Positions 1 to 9,456 are shown, counted from the stretch's first letter. The stretch: 36,178 bases of DNA from Ignavibacteriota bacterium (GCA_003155495.1 PMDB01000062.1:36816-72993), one strand, 5' to 3'. Notes: generated by a model not told the origin, from the sequence alone. A program made the numbers and translations.

Positions 1-142
1 ATTTGGGATAAAATAAAGTGGGGTAAAAAGATAGATTACAATATCTGAAGGATGGAACGTATCATCTCTTCAAAATGTAACTTCCCAATGCTCTCTTTTT
101 TATTTATAGGATAAAAAACAAAAATACAACAAGAGAAAACTA

Positions 143-940
143 ATGGCCATCATAGAGACAAAGAAACTAACCCGCACATTCGGTTCATCCATAGCGGTGA
201 ATGCATTAGATATGAGTATTGAAGTAGGAGAGGCGTTTGCTTTGCTGGGTCCAAACGGAGCGGGTAAAACAACCGCCATTAAAATGCTCACCACGCTTCT
301 TCCTGTTAGCTCAGGCGAGGCATTCATTTGTGGCTTCAGTATCACGACGCAGCCGAAGAACGTACGAAGAGTGATTGGATATGTACCACAGATGCTTTCT
401 GTTGATGGCACACTGACGGGGATGGAAAATCTCTTGCTGTTTGCCCGGCTATATGATATTCCTTCAAAAGAATGTAAGCCACGGGTATTAGATTCATTGG
501 CTTTTATGGGGCTGAGCGATGCAGCAAAAAAACCTGTGCGTGAATACTCCGGAGGAATGATAAGAAGGTTGGAGATTGCTCAATCCATGTTGCACCATCC
601 TGCCGTTTTATTTTTGGATGAACCTACAGTGGGTCTTGACCCAATTGCCTGTAAAACAGTTTGGGATCATATACTACAATTGAAAAAAGAATACCACACA
701 ACCATTCTCATGACTACGCATCTCATGGATGAAGCAGATCATTTATGCAATCGCGTTGCTTTCATGTCCCGTGGTACATTAGTTGCTTCCGGTACGCCGC
801 AGGAATTGAAGGACTCCATCCAGAAACCGGGCTCAACATTAGAGGACGCATTTATTCATTATACGTCCGAAACATTATCAGAAGGAAACAATTTTAGTGC
901 TATTTCAAGAGAACGAAAGACAGCGGAAAGATCTGGATAA
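143..940 (+). CDS. ABC transporter ATP-binding protein, DrrA-like
   Basis: This 265-residue protein is the nucleotide-binding half of an ABC-2 type exporter acting at the cytoplasmic face of the inner membrane. The Walker A motif GPNGAGKTT lies at residues 36-44, the signature YSGGM near residue 135, Walker B with LFLDEP near 156-161 (catalytic Glu160), and the switch His at about 193. The overall pattern, including the GLDP after Walker B, matches the daunorubicin-resistance DrrA family. The ATG is preceded by an AGAGAA stretch. The permease gene follows directly, so the two form one exporter. The substrate cannot be read from the sequence: drug, polyketide, lipid or polysaccharide are all possible. 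The ATPase assignment is secure. Confidence 0.93.
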   Translation: MAIIETKKLTRTFGSSIAVNALDMSIEVGEAFALLGPNGAGKTTAIKMLTTLLPVSSGEAFICGFSITTQPKNVRRVIGYVPQMLSVDGTLTGMENLLLFARLYDIPSKECKPRVLDSLAFMGLSDAAKKPVREYSGGMIRRLEIAQSMLHHPAVLFLDEPTVGLDPIACKTVWDHILQLKKEYHTTILMTTHLMDEADHLCNRVAFMSRGTLVASGTPQELKDSIQKPGSTLEDAFIHYTSETLSEGNNFSAISRERKTAERSG

Positions 941-944
941 ATCA

Positions 945-1706
945 ATGAGATCATTTATTCGAAAAACATGGGTGATTGCTGATTTTGAAATCAGAAAAAT
1001 ATTGCACGACCCGACAGAAGTACTTTTGCGTGCTGTGCAACCGGCATTGTGGCTGTTGATTTTCGGACAGGTTATGGCCCGCACACGAATGATTCCCGGA
1101 GAAAATTATCTTGATTTCATGTCGCCCGGTATTTTAGCGCAAAGTGTTTTATTCGTTTCTATTTTTTATGGTATCGCTATCATCTGGGAAAGAGATTTAG
1201 GACTTACCCATAAATTTCTTGCAACACCTACTCCCCGCACAGCGCTTGTGCTTGGCAAAGCCATATCTGCCGGCATTCGTTGCATCCCATTAATGTTGAT
1301 TATTTATATTCTCACAGCATTACTGTCAGTTCATGTTTTATGGAATCTGGTGAATATCATCGGAGTAATATTCTTATTGCTTTTGGGCGCTATTCTCTTC
1401 TCCACCTTCTCGCTCATCATTGCATGTTTGGTAAAAACCCGCGAACGGTTTATGGGAATAGGTCAACTTATGACCATGCCTTTATTCTTTGCCAGTAATG
1501 CGATCTATCCAATAGATATAATGCCCGGATGGCTTAAAATAATCTCTCATTTTAACCCGCTTACGTATATGATTGACGGAATGAGATTATTAATGATTGG
1601 AACACCTTCCGGTTTTTCATTGCTCACAGATTATACTGTCCTCGCACTATCATCATCGGTATTTGTACTGATAGGAGGCAGTTTGTATAAACGGGTTATC
1701 ATTTAA
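945..1706 (+). CDS. ABC-2 type permease, DrrB-like
   Basis: This roughly 253-residue integral membrane protein partners the ATPase just upstream. After an amphipathic start (FEIRKILHDPTEVLLRAVQP) come about six hydrophobic segments, which is the ABC2_membrane layout of DrrB and NodJ type exporters. The ATG at 945 lies four bases after the ATPase stop and matches the usual family N-terminus. A GTG at 897, preceded by GAAGGA, would add 16 residues and overlap the ATPase gene by 44 bases, so it remains possible. Translational coupling with the ATPase is likely. The transported substrate is unknown. Confidence 0.88.
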   Translation: MRSFIRKTWVIADFEIRKILHDPTEVLLRAVQPALWLLIFGQVMARTRMIPGENYLDFMSPGILAQSVLFVSIFYGIAIIWERDLGLTHKFLATPTPRTALVLGKAISAGIRCIPLMLIIYILTALLSVHVLWNLVNIIGVIFLLLLGAILFSTFSLIIACLVKTRERFMGIGQLMTMPLFFASNAIYPIDIMPGWLKIISHFNPLTYMIDGMRLLMIGTPSGFSLLTDYTVLALSSSVFVLIGGSLYKRVII

Positions 1707-1781
1707 AGTTACACACATGTTTTATTGCGCCTCATTCAGCGGGATTGCGTTAGGCGACATTTCTAAGAGAGGAATATTAGG

Positions 1782-4304
1782 ATGAACCAGCTCCCTCCAG
1801 CTTTTTGGAGCATTTCCGTAACTGAAATGCACCAAAAGCTTGAAACCACAAAAGATGGATTGACGGGCGATGAAGCCAGAGCGCGGCTCGCACGCTATGG
1901 CGCTAATCTCCTCAAGCCCCCCAAGCGGTCGGATGTGTGGACGCTCCTGCTCAACCAATTTAAAAGTCCAATCATTCTTATTCTATTTTTTGCGACAGGG
2001 TTGTCATTTTTTCTTCGTGATCCGGTTGATGCATTCATTATTCTTTCCATCGTCCTCGTCAGCGGCTTGCTCGGGTTTTGGCAGGAGCGCGGTGCTTCGA
2101 ATGCTATCGCAAAACTGCTTTCTATCGTGCAAATCAAAGCAGAAGTCCTGCGTGATGGAAGCTCCAAAGAAATTCCGGTCGAAGAGATTGTGCCGGGCGA
2201 TATTGTCATTCTGAACGCCGGCGATATTGTTCCCGGTGACGGGCTGGTTCAAGAATCCAAAGATCTTTTCGTCGATGAAGCCATGCTCACGGGTGAAACT
2301 TTTCCGGTGGAAAAAGCAGCGGCATTATTGCCCGTGGAAACACCGTTGGGTCAACGGACAAACGCACTTTGGATGGGAACCCATGTGGTTAGCGGCAGCG
2401 CAACCGCATTGGTAGTACGCTCCGGCAAAGAAACCGAGTTCGGCAAAGTGTCCGAGCGGCTAAAACTCAGGCCGCAGGAAACGGATTTTGAGCACGGTAT
2501 CCGGCGGTTTGGTTATTTTCTCATGGAAATCACACTGGTGCTGGTAGTCGCCATATTTGCCATCAATGTCTATTTGGCACGTCCGGTGCTAGACTCATTT
2601 CTCTTCTCGCTCGCACTTGCTGTTGGGCTAACACCGCAACTGCTTCCTGCAATTATCAGCATCAACCTTTCCCATGGCGCCAAACGTATGGCTCAAAAAA
2701 AGGTCATCATCAAGCGGCTCGCTTCGATTGAAAACTTCGGCAGTATGAACGTGATCTGCTCCGATAAAACAGGTACCCTGACTGAAGGAATCGTGCACGT
2801 CCAATCCGCTTGTGATGTGGAAGGTGCTCCAAGCGATAAAGTCCTTCTTCATGCTTATCTCAATGCTTTCTATGAAACGGGGTTTACGAACCCGATTGAT
2901 GAAGCCATACGCGCTCATCGCCAGTTTGACCTATCGGGTTACCAAAAGCAAGACGAGATCCCGTATGATTTTCTTCGTAAGCGGTTGAGTATACTGGTTT
3001 CACAAGGTGATACACATCTGATGGTGGCCAAAGGCGCACTGTCGAATGTGCTCGCCGTCTGCTCCTCGGCGGAAACCGGAAATGGAACCATCGTTGATAT
3101 TACCGCAGTACAGGACCAAATCGAGAAGCTCTTTGAAGAATTCAGTAGAAAGGGTTTTCGTACGCTGGGTATTGCGTATAAAAATATGGGTTCAGAGTCG
3201 CGCATCAGTAAAGATCACGAAATGGGCATGACGTTTTCAGGATTCCTTGTTCTATTTGATCCTCCCAAACCGAATATTATTGAGACTATTACCAGCCTCA
3301 AGAATCTTGGTGTTACACTCAAGATTATCACAGGCGACAATCACCTCGTCGCCGCCAACGTCAGTCAACAGATGGGATTGTCGGATACAAAAATCCTCAC
3401 AGGTCAGGACCTCCGTCAATTGAGCGACGCCGCATTGCTCAAACGCGTGGCAGATGCAGATGTCTTCGCTGAAATCGAACCGAATCAAAAAGAGCGCATC
3501 ATCCTCGCTCTCAGAAAAGCTGGAAATGTCGTTGGGTACATAGGCGACGGCATGAATGATGCCTCGGCACTTCATGCTTCCGATGTCGGTATTTCTGTTG
3601 AGAGTGCTGTAGATGTCGCCAAAGATGCAGCAGATATAGTCTTACTCGAAAAGGACCTGGGCGTTTTGGTGCAGGGCGTGCGCGAGGGAAGGGCAACCTT
3701 TGCCAACACACTCAAGTATGTGTTCATGGCAACCAGTGCAAATTTCGGAAACATGTTCAGCATGGCTGGAGTTTCCCTTATTTTGCCGTTTCTCCCATTG
3801 CTGCCCAAGCAGATTCTGCTGACGAATCTCATGACGGATTTCCCAGAGATGACGATTGCAACCGATAGTGTGGATAAAGAAATGATTGACTATCCACGAC
3901 GATGGGACATTAAGGCAATCCGCAAGTTCATGATTACATTTGGAATTGTGAGTTCGGTGTTTGATTATCTCACTTTTGGTGTACTTCTGCTCGCCCTTCA
4001 TGCTACTCAGGTTCAATTCAGAACCGGTTGGTTCCTTGAATCCGTTGTCTCCGCGTCTTTGATTGTGCTCGTTATTCGAAGCCGGAGACCCTCCTTCAAG
4101 AGTCGACCGGGGAAATATCTCATCATGGCAACCCTGTCAATTGTTGTCGTAACGTTGATTGTACCTTTCACTCCATTCGCCGAGATTTTTGGATTCAGCC
4201 CTCTGCCATTTTCGTTCTTTCTGCTCATCGGGATCATTGTATTGTTTTACATTATCACAGCGGAAATAGCGAAGACTGTTTTCTACAAAAAAGTGAAATT
4301 TTGA
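1782..4304 (+). CDS. mgtA: P-type ATPase, magnesium-importing (MgtA/P3B) type
   Basis: This 840-residue P-type ATPase has all the family marks: TGET at 170-173 in the actuator domain, the phosphorylation motif DKTGTLT with Asp328, KGA in the nucleotide-binding domain, TGDN in the P-domain, and GDGMNDAS starting at Gly588. The membrane motif VGLTPQLLP before the P-domain and the C-terminal half (TGWFLES, then IRSRRP) match MgtA/MgtB magnesium transporters better than calcium or heavy-metal pumps. No metal-binding CxxC domain is present at the N-terminus. It is slightly shorter than enterobacterial MgtA (about 900), mainly at the N-terminus. The start follows a GAGAGGAA ribosome site. The leader from the upstream permease is only 75 bases, so no room is seen for a long magnesium riboswitch. 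Substrate is inferred from family resemblance. Confidence 0.88.
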   Translation: MNQLPPAFWSISVTEMHQKLETTKDGLTGDEARARLARYGANLLKPPKRSDVWTLLLNQFKSPIILILFFATGLSFFLRDPVDAFIILSIVLVSGLLGFWQERGASNAIAKLLSIVQIKAEVLRDGSSKEIPVEEIVPGDIVILNAGDIVPGDGLVQESKDLFVDEAMLTGETFPVEKAAALLPVETPLGQRTNALWMGTHVVSGSATALVVRSGKETEFGKVSERLKLRPQETDFEHGIRRFGYFLMEITLVLVVAIFAINVYLARPVLDSFLFSLALAVGLTPQLLPAIISINLSHGAKRMAQKKVIIKRLASIENFGSMNVICSDKTGTLTEGIVHVQSACDVEGAPSDKVLLHAYLNAFYETGFTNPIDEAIRAHRQFDLSGYQKQDEIPYDFLRKRLSILVSQGDTHLMVAKGALSNVLAVCSSAETGNGTIVDITAVQDQIEKLFEEFSRKGFRTLGIAYKNMGSESRISKDHEMGMTFSGFLVLFDPPKPNIIETITSLKNLGVTLKIITGDNHLVAANVSQQMGLSDTKILTGQDLRQLSDAALLKRVADADVFAEIEPNQKERIILALRKAGNVVGYIGDGMNDASALHASDVGISVESAVDVAKDAADIVLLEKDLGVLVQGVREGRATFANTLKYVFMATSANFGNMFSMAGVSLILPFLPLLPKQILLTNLMTDFPEMTIATDSVDKEMIDYPRRWDIKAIRKFMITFGIVSSVFDYLTFGVLLLALHATQVQFRTGWFLESVVSASLIVLVIRSRRPSFKSRPGKYLIMATLSIVVVTLIVPFTPFAEIFGFSPLPFSFFLLIGIIVLFYIITAEIAKTVFYKKVKF

Positions 4305-4783
4305 ATGGGAAATATATAAAAGACCGGAAACGTCGCCCGACAAAGATAAAAATATAGAATAGAATTATTAATACTATAAATATGCCGAACATAGTACACA
4401 ATAATACACACAAGAAAACAATCCGCAATCCTTGGTGGACTGAGATAGGGAAATAAATAATGTTGTGAGATGAAATCATCATAGCCAGTTTTTTTTATTG
4501 AGTGAGCCAACACCCCGCAATTACCGTCGTAGCTTTCGTGTTTTTCAACACAAAACTTACTGATATGGATATTGATATTCGAGAAAAGGCAAGACATATT
4601 GAATGGAACTTAAAAATCAATGGAATGCAAACAGATTACCAAGTGGTATCGATTTTTATCGACTCCAGGCAGGATATTATGCTGAAACAAAGAAACTTAT
4701 CTTACCCATATGATTAAGAGGCTTTTACGATTGATTTTATATTTAAAAAATATTGCCAGCCTGTTTTTATAAAAAAGAGTATT
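4305..4783. other. Gene-poor interval, no supported gene
   Basis: This 479-base AT-rich stretch lies between the convergent ends of mgtA (+) and the receiver-domain gene (-). No clear hairpin-plus-T-run terminator is seen. A 71-codon GTG-initiated frame at 4502-4717 has no ribosome-binding site and no recognisable domain. Its section around 4565-4690 reads like plausible protein, so a decayed gene fragment cannot be excluded, but I do not call it. Confidence 0.5.
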
Positions 4784-5164
4784 CTATTCTTCCTTTTCAA
4801 GCATTCTGTGAAGCAACGCAACAATTTCCGGAGTATTGTACGGCTTCTGGATAAAACTTTCTGCGCCGGATTTAATAATTTCTTCTTTTACTCCCGGATG
4901 AAAATATCCGCTCGCAAGAATTCCTTTTATTTCCGGATTTATTTCCTTCATCTGCAGAAATGCATCCCATCCGCCAAGGTAAGGCAAACCGAGATCGGAA
5001 AGGACGACTCCAATACTCTCTTTGTTTTTCGTGAATACCTCTATGGCATCTAAGCCATCGGTCGCCGTGAGCACTTTAAAATCATGTGCTTCAAGCATCG
5101 TTTTCAGAAGTTCTCTTAAACCAACATCATCTTCTACAACAAGGACTGTATCGTATTTCTTCAA
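4784..5164 (-). CDS. Single-domain response regulator (CheY-like receiver)
   Basis: This 126-residue protein is a lone receiver domain with no output domain. The acidic pocket is Glu11-Asp12-Asp13, the phospho-acceptor is Asp57 (in LSDLGLP), the switch Ser is 85 and the conserved Lys-Pro is 107-108. The LP(Y)(x)GG motif after the phospho-acceptor and the LASGYF stretch resemble receivers that pair with hybrid histidine kinases. No kinase gene is adjacent, so its partner must lie elsewhere. It could act as a phosphorelay intermediate or by protein contact. It is on the same strand as the hemerythrin and methyltransferase genes, but a 279-base gap argues against a shared operon. Confidence 0.92.
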   Translation of the reverse strand: MKKYDTVLVVEDDVGLRELLKTMLEAHDFKVLTATDGLDAIEVFTKNKESIGVVLSDLGLPYLGGWDAFLQMKEINPEIKGILASGYFHPGVKEEIIKSGAESFIQKPYNTPEIVALLHRMLEKEE

Positions 5165-5443
5165 TACCCCAATTTCCTTTGATTATTCTTCAACATTGAG
5201 CAGCATCTTCTTGTCTCAAGCCCGAAGGTAAATGACAAGATGGAAGGTTTTCACTCAGAAATAACCCCGACGTTAGAAAATATCTTCTGCAAATAAGAAA
5301 ACAGCTAAGACAATATGTACATAAAATATGTCTCTGATTCTTCTATGTCAAGCTTTTTTCCACAATCTGACGAATATTCGTTCTTCAATGCTTATTGATA
5401 AGAGAATCTTCTCTTTTTACCTATTTTTTTTTGTAGCTCTCTG
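5165..5443. other. Intergenic region upstream of the receiver-domain gene
   Basis: This 279-base AT-rich gap separates two minus-strand genes. It should hold the promoter of the receiver-domain gene and the end of the hemerythrin transcript. I see only a short imperfect hairpin around 5399-5415 followed by T residues on the + strand, too weak to call a terminator, and no gene. Confidence 0.4.
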
Positions 5444-5980
5444 TCATATTTCGTGCGCCATACGGTGAAATCTTTCATGCTCTCCTTTGCCTGTCTCCTG
5501 TTCCTCGAGTTTGTCAAATGCTTTTTCCAGATCACTCTGATCATCGGGCGTCAGGTATCTTTCGCTCATCGGAAAGAGAACATTGTTTTCCTTAGCAATA
5601 TGAGCGCGAAGAAGTTCAATATATTGACGTATAATTTGTGCGATTTTTCCAGCTGCATCTATTTTTCCTAATTTATGATCACGTAGCGCTTGTTCCAATC
5701 TGCGAATGAGTTCGCGTCCGGTGCTGTGTTCGTGGAGCATAACTGCTATCGGCCCTTGTTCCTTCGACATCCCTCGTTCCTGCAATCGCGTAAAGAAGTG
5801 CTTCTCCTCTTTCGCATGGTGACAACCATCTGTAAAGTTGCGGGAAAAATCAATAATCTTCTCAACCCTACCTGCATCCACTTGATGCGTCGATTCGAAA
5901 GTCTGCACCAATCGTTCAGCGCCTTCAAGCATCTTGAGAACGATTGTATGCTCGTGCATAAGTATTTCTGTTGGTTTCAC
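5444..5980 (-). CDS. Hemerythrin HHE domain protein
   Basis: This 178-residue cytoplasmic four-helix protein carries the histidine and carboxylate pattern of a hemerythrin-like di-iron site. The candidate ligands are His9/His11 in the first helix, His54-His55 with Glu58-Glu59 and His61 in the second, His83/His85 and Glu90 in the third, and His127 with Glu131 in the fourth. Such proteins bind oxygen or nitric oxide, or protect and repair iron-sulfur clusters; which one applies here is unknown. Translation seems to start at a GTG preceded by AGAAGAA, because the alternative ATG lies directly before His9. The methyltransferase gene ends 54 bases upstream of it, so the two may be co-transcribed. 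Confidence 0.9.
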   Translation of the reverse strand: MKPTEILMHEHTIVLKMLEGAERLVQTFESTHQVDAGRVEKIIDFSRNFTDGCHHAKEEKHFFTRLQERGMSKEQGPIAVMLHEHSTGRELIRRLEQALRDHKLGKIDAAGKIAQIIRQYIELLRAHIAKENNVLFPMSERYLTPDDQSDLEKAFDKLEEQETGKGEHERFHRMAHEI

Positions 5981-6034
5981 GAATTTTTCTTCTGAATAAG
6001 CATAATAATAATTCTACATTCGATTGTCATTCTC

Positions 6035-6796
6035 TCACCGGGCAAGAACAACTAAGTCTTTTGAGGATATTTCATGATAAGCATCCAATGCCATATTGCC
6101 AAAGAGCAGGACAGTACCGTACCCTGCATCTTTTAAGGTGCGAACGATATCCGATGACCGCCAAGGAAAGAGCCGAATAGAATTCAGAGAATGTTCCATC
6201 CGTCCGCCGCTCTTATGTATGGTCAAGATATTAAATACGATGCTCTCTCCTTCGTAATCATAAAACCGAACAAATATTTTATCATTCACTTCCTTGACGC
6301 TGAGAATTCGTTCGCGGAATTTAAGGATGCGGTCGTAATTCAGCAACTGCAGGAATACTCGTCCATCGGATTTCAATATTTTACGAAAACTCTCGAATGA
6401 CTGAAAAAGTTCTTCCTCTGTTAATACATGCGGGAGTGTATTGCCAAGACAGAAGACCGCATCGAATTTATTATGTACAAACTCATTCATACCCTGAAAA
6501 GACGTTTGAATTGTGTCAACCTGAACGCTCATGTGTTCTGCATTTTGTTTTGCTTGCCGGAGCATTTGCGCTGAAATATCCGTGGCTGTCACGTGAAGTC
6601 CGAGCTGAGCAAGCAGGATTGAATGGAATCCCGTGCCGCATCCCGCATCAAGTGCTGTCGTCAAATTATACTTCTTTATCAGCGATTGAAAGATTGGACT
6701 TTCTTTTGCAAACCTGCCTTCCAGACCTGTCATCTCATCATAATATTTATCGGCAAGCGAATCGTAGAACTGTTCCGGACTTTGATTGTTCTTCAT
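6035..6796 (-). CDS. Class I SAM-dependent methyltransferase
   Basis: This 253-residue protein has a Rossmann-fold methyltransferase core. Motif I is LDAGCGTGFHS near residues 49-59, followed by an acidic residue at the end of strand beta-2 (VTATDIS), then a motif resembling FDAVFCLGNTLPH and the post-motif ILKSDGRVFLQLLNYD. The DAVFCLGN and NYDRIL signatures resemble the glycine/sarcosine and small-molecule N-methyltransferase group, but the substrate cannot be assigned. It is encoded directly upstream of the hemerythrin gene on the same strand. Confidence 0.88.
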   Translation of the reverse strand: MKNNQSPEQFYDSLADKYYDEMTGLEGRFAKESPIFQSLIKKYNLTTALDAGCGTGFHSILLAQLGLHVTATDISAQMLRQAKQNAEHMSVQVDTIQTSFQGMNEFVHNKFDAVFCLGNTLPHVLTEEELFQSFESFRKILKSDGRVFLQLLNYDRILKFRERILSVKEVNDKIFVRFYDYEGESIVFNILTIHKSGGRMEHSLNSIRLFPWRSSDIVRTLKDAGYGTVLLFGNMALDAYHEISSKDLVVLAR

Positions 6797-6845
6797 AACT
6801 ACTCAATTAATTCAGATATATTTTTGTTAGTACAGCATTGCTGAG

Positions 6846-6865
6846 AAAAAAAGGAAGTTCCCTTC
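6846..6865 (-). terminator. Weak intrinsic terminator after the polyferredoxin gene
   Basis: On the minus strand, GAAG, a GGAA tetraloop and CTTC form a four-pair hairpin followed by C and seven T. It lies about 50 bases past the stop of the NapH-like gene. The stem is short, so this is a tentative call. Confidence 0.35.
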
Positions 6866-6914
6866 ATTTCTGTTATAAAAAGATATGTGTCTTTTTCGCT
6901 GTCAAACTGGCTTT

Positions 6915-8471
6915 TTAAAAAGGAAATTCCTGCGAGCTATCGAAGGATGGTTCCGTCTTTTTGGACTGCGGCTTCTTCGCCTTCTGATGGATTTGATTGG
7001 CACTCACATAGATAGCTTTGCTCGGCCGGACAGGACAGGCATGTTCACAGGCTCCGCATCCAACGCAGATTTCGTTATTGATTTCCGGAATCATAAGCTT
7101 CTTTTCGTATGGCACCATTGTTACCGCTTTGGTCGGACAATGTTCGGAACATGCACCACAATCTTTTTTCTTTGTAACGACGATACAATCATCTTTGACA
7201 AACTGTACTTTTCCGATCTGAACTTCTTTTTTTGATGGTACATCAAGCGGCAGAATTGCGCCGGTCGGGCATACCTGGCTGCAAAGAGCACAATCGAAGT
7301 TGCAGTAGCTGGCATCATAATTCATTTTCGGTTGAAAGACACCTGCAATTCCATATTCAAGGAAGGACGGGAGCAACACTTGCGTTGGACACGAACTGAT
7401 GCACAGATGACAAGCTGTACAAAGAGTGGAGAATCTTTTCACGCCCAATGATCCGGGCGGCGAAATCGGATGTTGACGGTTTTCGCTAAATCCATTTTGA
7501 ATTCTTCCTACCGTGCTCTCAATTCGAATGACAGGCATCAGCAAACCAAGTGCAGGTAAAACTGAAATCTTTAATACATTTCGCCTACCGCCGTCTGCTT
7601 CTTTGGATGTGTCTGATAGTTTTGTCCATCTTCCTTTATAACTCATTCCTACTGTCGGACAAGCAGCAAGGCAATTGAAACAACCTATGCAAGCAGCGAA
7701 ATCAATTTCCATTGAACTGCTCTTAATGCAGTTTGCCTTGCAGACCCGTTCACATAATCCGCATTCTTTACAATTATTCTTGTCGATCACAATCTTGAAA
7801 AATGAGAACCTTGAGAGAAGCCCCAGAAAGGCTCCAGCCGGACAAAGCAAATTACAAAACAACCTCCCGTGGTTGTACGAGAGATATGTTACCAACGCTA
7901 AAATACCGAGAGAAGCGAGCACGGAACCTGTGTTAATATGAAGAATTGGAATTGGGAAGAGAAATATAAAACCGAAGAGTCCAAGAATATATCCGAGCAT
8001 ATTATTTGCTACCACAACAAAAGGACTCACCAGGTTAGAAAGGATACGGCCGTAATTGCTAAACGGTTCAAACAAATTCAGCAGAATCACACTTCCAGAG
8101 AATGCAAAAACTCCCGTAAGAACAAATACGGAGTAATGCAAAATATAATGCTGTTCTTTATATTTAAACCGACGGCGTTTATTCAGTCGTTTCGCAATTC
8201 GGATTACAATATCCTGTAAAATCCCAAGCGGACAGAGAGCAGAACAATAGACTCTGCCAAAGAGAACGGTTATGACCAAAACAAAGAAGAGTCCAAACGA
8301 AGCACTGCTCAACACGATCAATGTTCGTATAAATGACGGTACGAGCTGCGTCGATATGAAGAAGCCGTGTATTCCAATAGGAATTACATTGCCGAAGTCA
8401 AGAAAGAGAAGGGTTAATGCAAGAAAAAATACTATCGCAACAGCAATGCGAATTCGTTTTAACCACTGCAA
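6915..8471 (-). CDS. NapH-like membrane polyferredoxin (multi 4Fe-4S)
   Basis: This 518-residue inner-membrane electron-transfer protein has an N-terminal NapH/YccM-like membrane domain with two CxxxCP sites (Cys76/80 and Cys206/210) between several hydrophobic helices. A ferredoxin-like section has Cys quartets at 234-244 and 261-271. A further C-terminal section has clusters at 351-361, 390-401, 438-445 (with Cys429) and 469-479. About six 4Fe-4S clusters are therefore possible. A TTG start is used: AAGGTGG sits five to six bases before it and straddles the stop of the upstream DUF362 gene, so translation is probably coupled. The last 25 residues are charged and low complexity. It probably moves electrons between a quinol or ferredoxin and its DUF362 partner; the reaction is unknown. 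Confidence 0.88.
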   Translation of the reverse strand: MQWLKRIRIAVAIVFFLALTLLFLDFGNVIPIGIHGFFISTQLVPSFIRTLIVLSSASFGLFFVLVITVLFGRVYCSALCPLGILQDIVIRIAKRLNKRRRFKYKEQHYILHYSVFVLTGVFAFSGSVILLNLFEPFSNYGRILSNLVSPFVVVANNMLGYILGLFGFIFLFPIPILHINTGSVLASLGILALVTYLSYNHGRLFCNLLCPAGAFLGLLSRFSFFKIVIDKNNCKECGLCERVCKANCIKSSSMEIDFAACIGCFNCLAACPTVGMSYKGRWTKLSDTSKEADGGRRNVLKISVLPALGLLMPVIRIESTVGRIQNGFSENRQHPISPPGSLGVKRFSTLCTACHLCISSCPTQVLLPSFLEYGIAGVFQPKMNYDASYCNFDCALCSQVCPTGAILPLDVPSKKEVQIGKVQFVKDDCIVVTKKKDCGACSEHCPTKAVTMVPYEKKLMIPEINNEICVGCGACEHACPVRPSKAIYVSANQIHQKAKKPQSKKTEPSFDSSQEFPF

Positions 8472-8480
8472 GCGGCCACC

Positions 8481-9401
8481 TTATACATTTAGCCGCTTAA
8501 TGCGAAGATTTTCCAAATCCATTCTACCGACTTTTTGATCTGCCGCTATCTGGATATATCGCACATCAGCCGGATCCATTCCAAAAAGTTTCGCAGAAGC
8601 AGTGTCGATCGCGACCATATCCGTAGAAATGAGAAGCGATTTCATCGTCACAACATCTTCCACGGAAACACCGCGAGGACCATTTTGCTTCATGACATAA
8701 TAGGCATCAACAATATTCAAGGTCGGCTTGCGATAGGTGGCATAATCTGCAATGCATTGATGCAGATCATTCCGATGCCATATTCCCCTATCCCACACAT
8801 TTCCCATCATATTTTTCATCGTGATGGTCAATCGTGCTCCCCCATGATGCTTCAATACCGGGACATTGATAAAAACATCTGAACTGAGGAGAAGTTCGTG
8901 CTCTTTAGCGCTTGTAATGCTCTTGCCATGAGGGATCGATATCTCATGATAATATCCTTCCGTATGCCCGGGTACAATTTTTCCACCTGAATCTTTGACT
9001 GCCGATTCGATTCCGCTGTTCTTATAGCACCGCTGCCAATTATCGCACGTGTGATCAAACACATAGACTTCGCTTGCACCCGCAGTGCGGCAATAGCGAA
9101 CAATTTCTGCCACCAATTTTGGATTTGTATTTCCACCACGCTCCGGAGTGACATCCCAGCCGATGTTAGGTTTGATAACAACCTTCTGCCCTTTCTTCAC
9201 AAACTTTCCAATTCCGCCAAAAGCTTCCATCCCCTTTTTTAGCATGACATCCGGTTCGCCTCCTTTAACTGCAACCAAATCAAATGGAAGATCACTCTCC
9301 TCATACGGAGCAGCGAAAAGATTTTGATATTTACCGGCAAATGCTGCACCGACAATGACAGATGCACCTAAACCTTTTCTAAAAAAAGTTCTACGATCCA
9401 T
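8481..9401 (-). CDS. DUF362 protein with Tat signal
   Basis: This 306-residue protein begins with a twin-arginine export signal (RRTFFRKG, then a hydrophobic stretch to about residue 30). The mature part is a DUF362 domain, recognised from VVIKPNIGWD, YVFDHTCDNW, the VPVLKHHGGARLTITMKNM region and the C-terminal STDMVAIDTASAKLFG. DUF362 has no firmly known reaction and often occurs next to ferredoxin domains; here the neighbour 9 bases downstream is a NapH-like polyferredoxin. Tat export suggests folding with a cofactor before translocation and action on the outer face of the membrane. The ATG has GAGG seven bases upstream. Confidence 0.9.
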   Translation of the reverse strand: MDRRTFFRKGLGASVIVGAAFAGKYQNLFAAPYEESDLPFDLVAVKGGEPDVMLKKGMEAFGGIGKFVKKGQKVVIKPNIGWDVTPERGGNTNPKLVAEIVRYCRTAGASEVYVFDHTCDNWQRCYKNSGIESAVKDSGGKIVPGHTEGYYHEISIPHGKSITSAKEHELLLSSDVFINVPVLKHHGGARLTITMKNMMGNVWDRGIWHRNDLHQCIADYATYRKPTLNIVDAYYVMKQNGPRGVSVEDVVTMKSLLISTDMVAIDTASAKLFGMDPADVRYIQIAADQKVGRMDLENLRIKRLNV

Positions 9402-9456
9402 AGACTACCTCTTATTCTAAGAATTGTCTTCCTTCCGATTTAATATCTCTTGCTTT

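Noticed and set aside
1727-1760. GTTAGGC word with a CGCCT/AGGCG pairing, resembling an integron attC end
   Set aside because: The element is too short, the partner RYYYAAC word is missing, and no integrase or cassette array is present.
4502-4717. A 71-codon GTG-initiated frame after mgtA
   Set aside because: It has no ribosome site, no domain and a T-rich region directly before it; kept only as a note on the gap.
5399-5416. AGAGA/TCTCT hairpin followed by T residues on the + strand
   Set aside because: No + strand gene precedes it and the stem is short and AT-rich.
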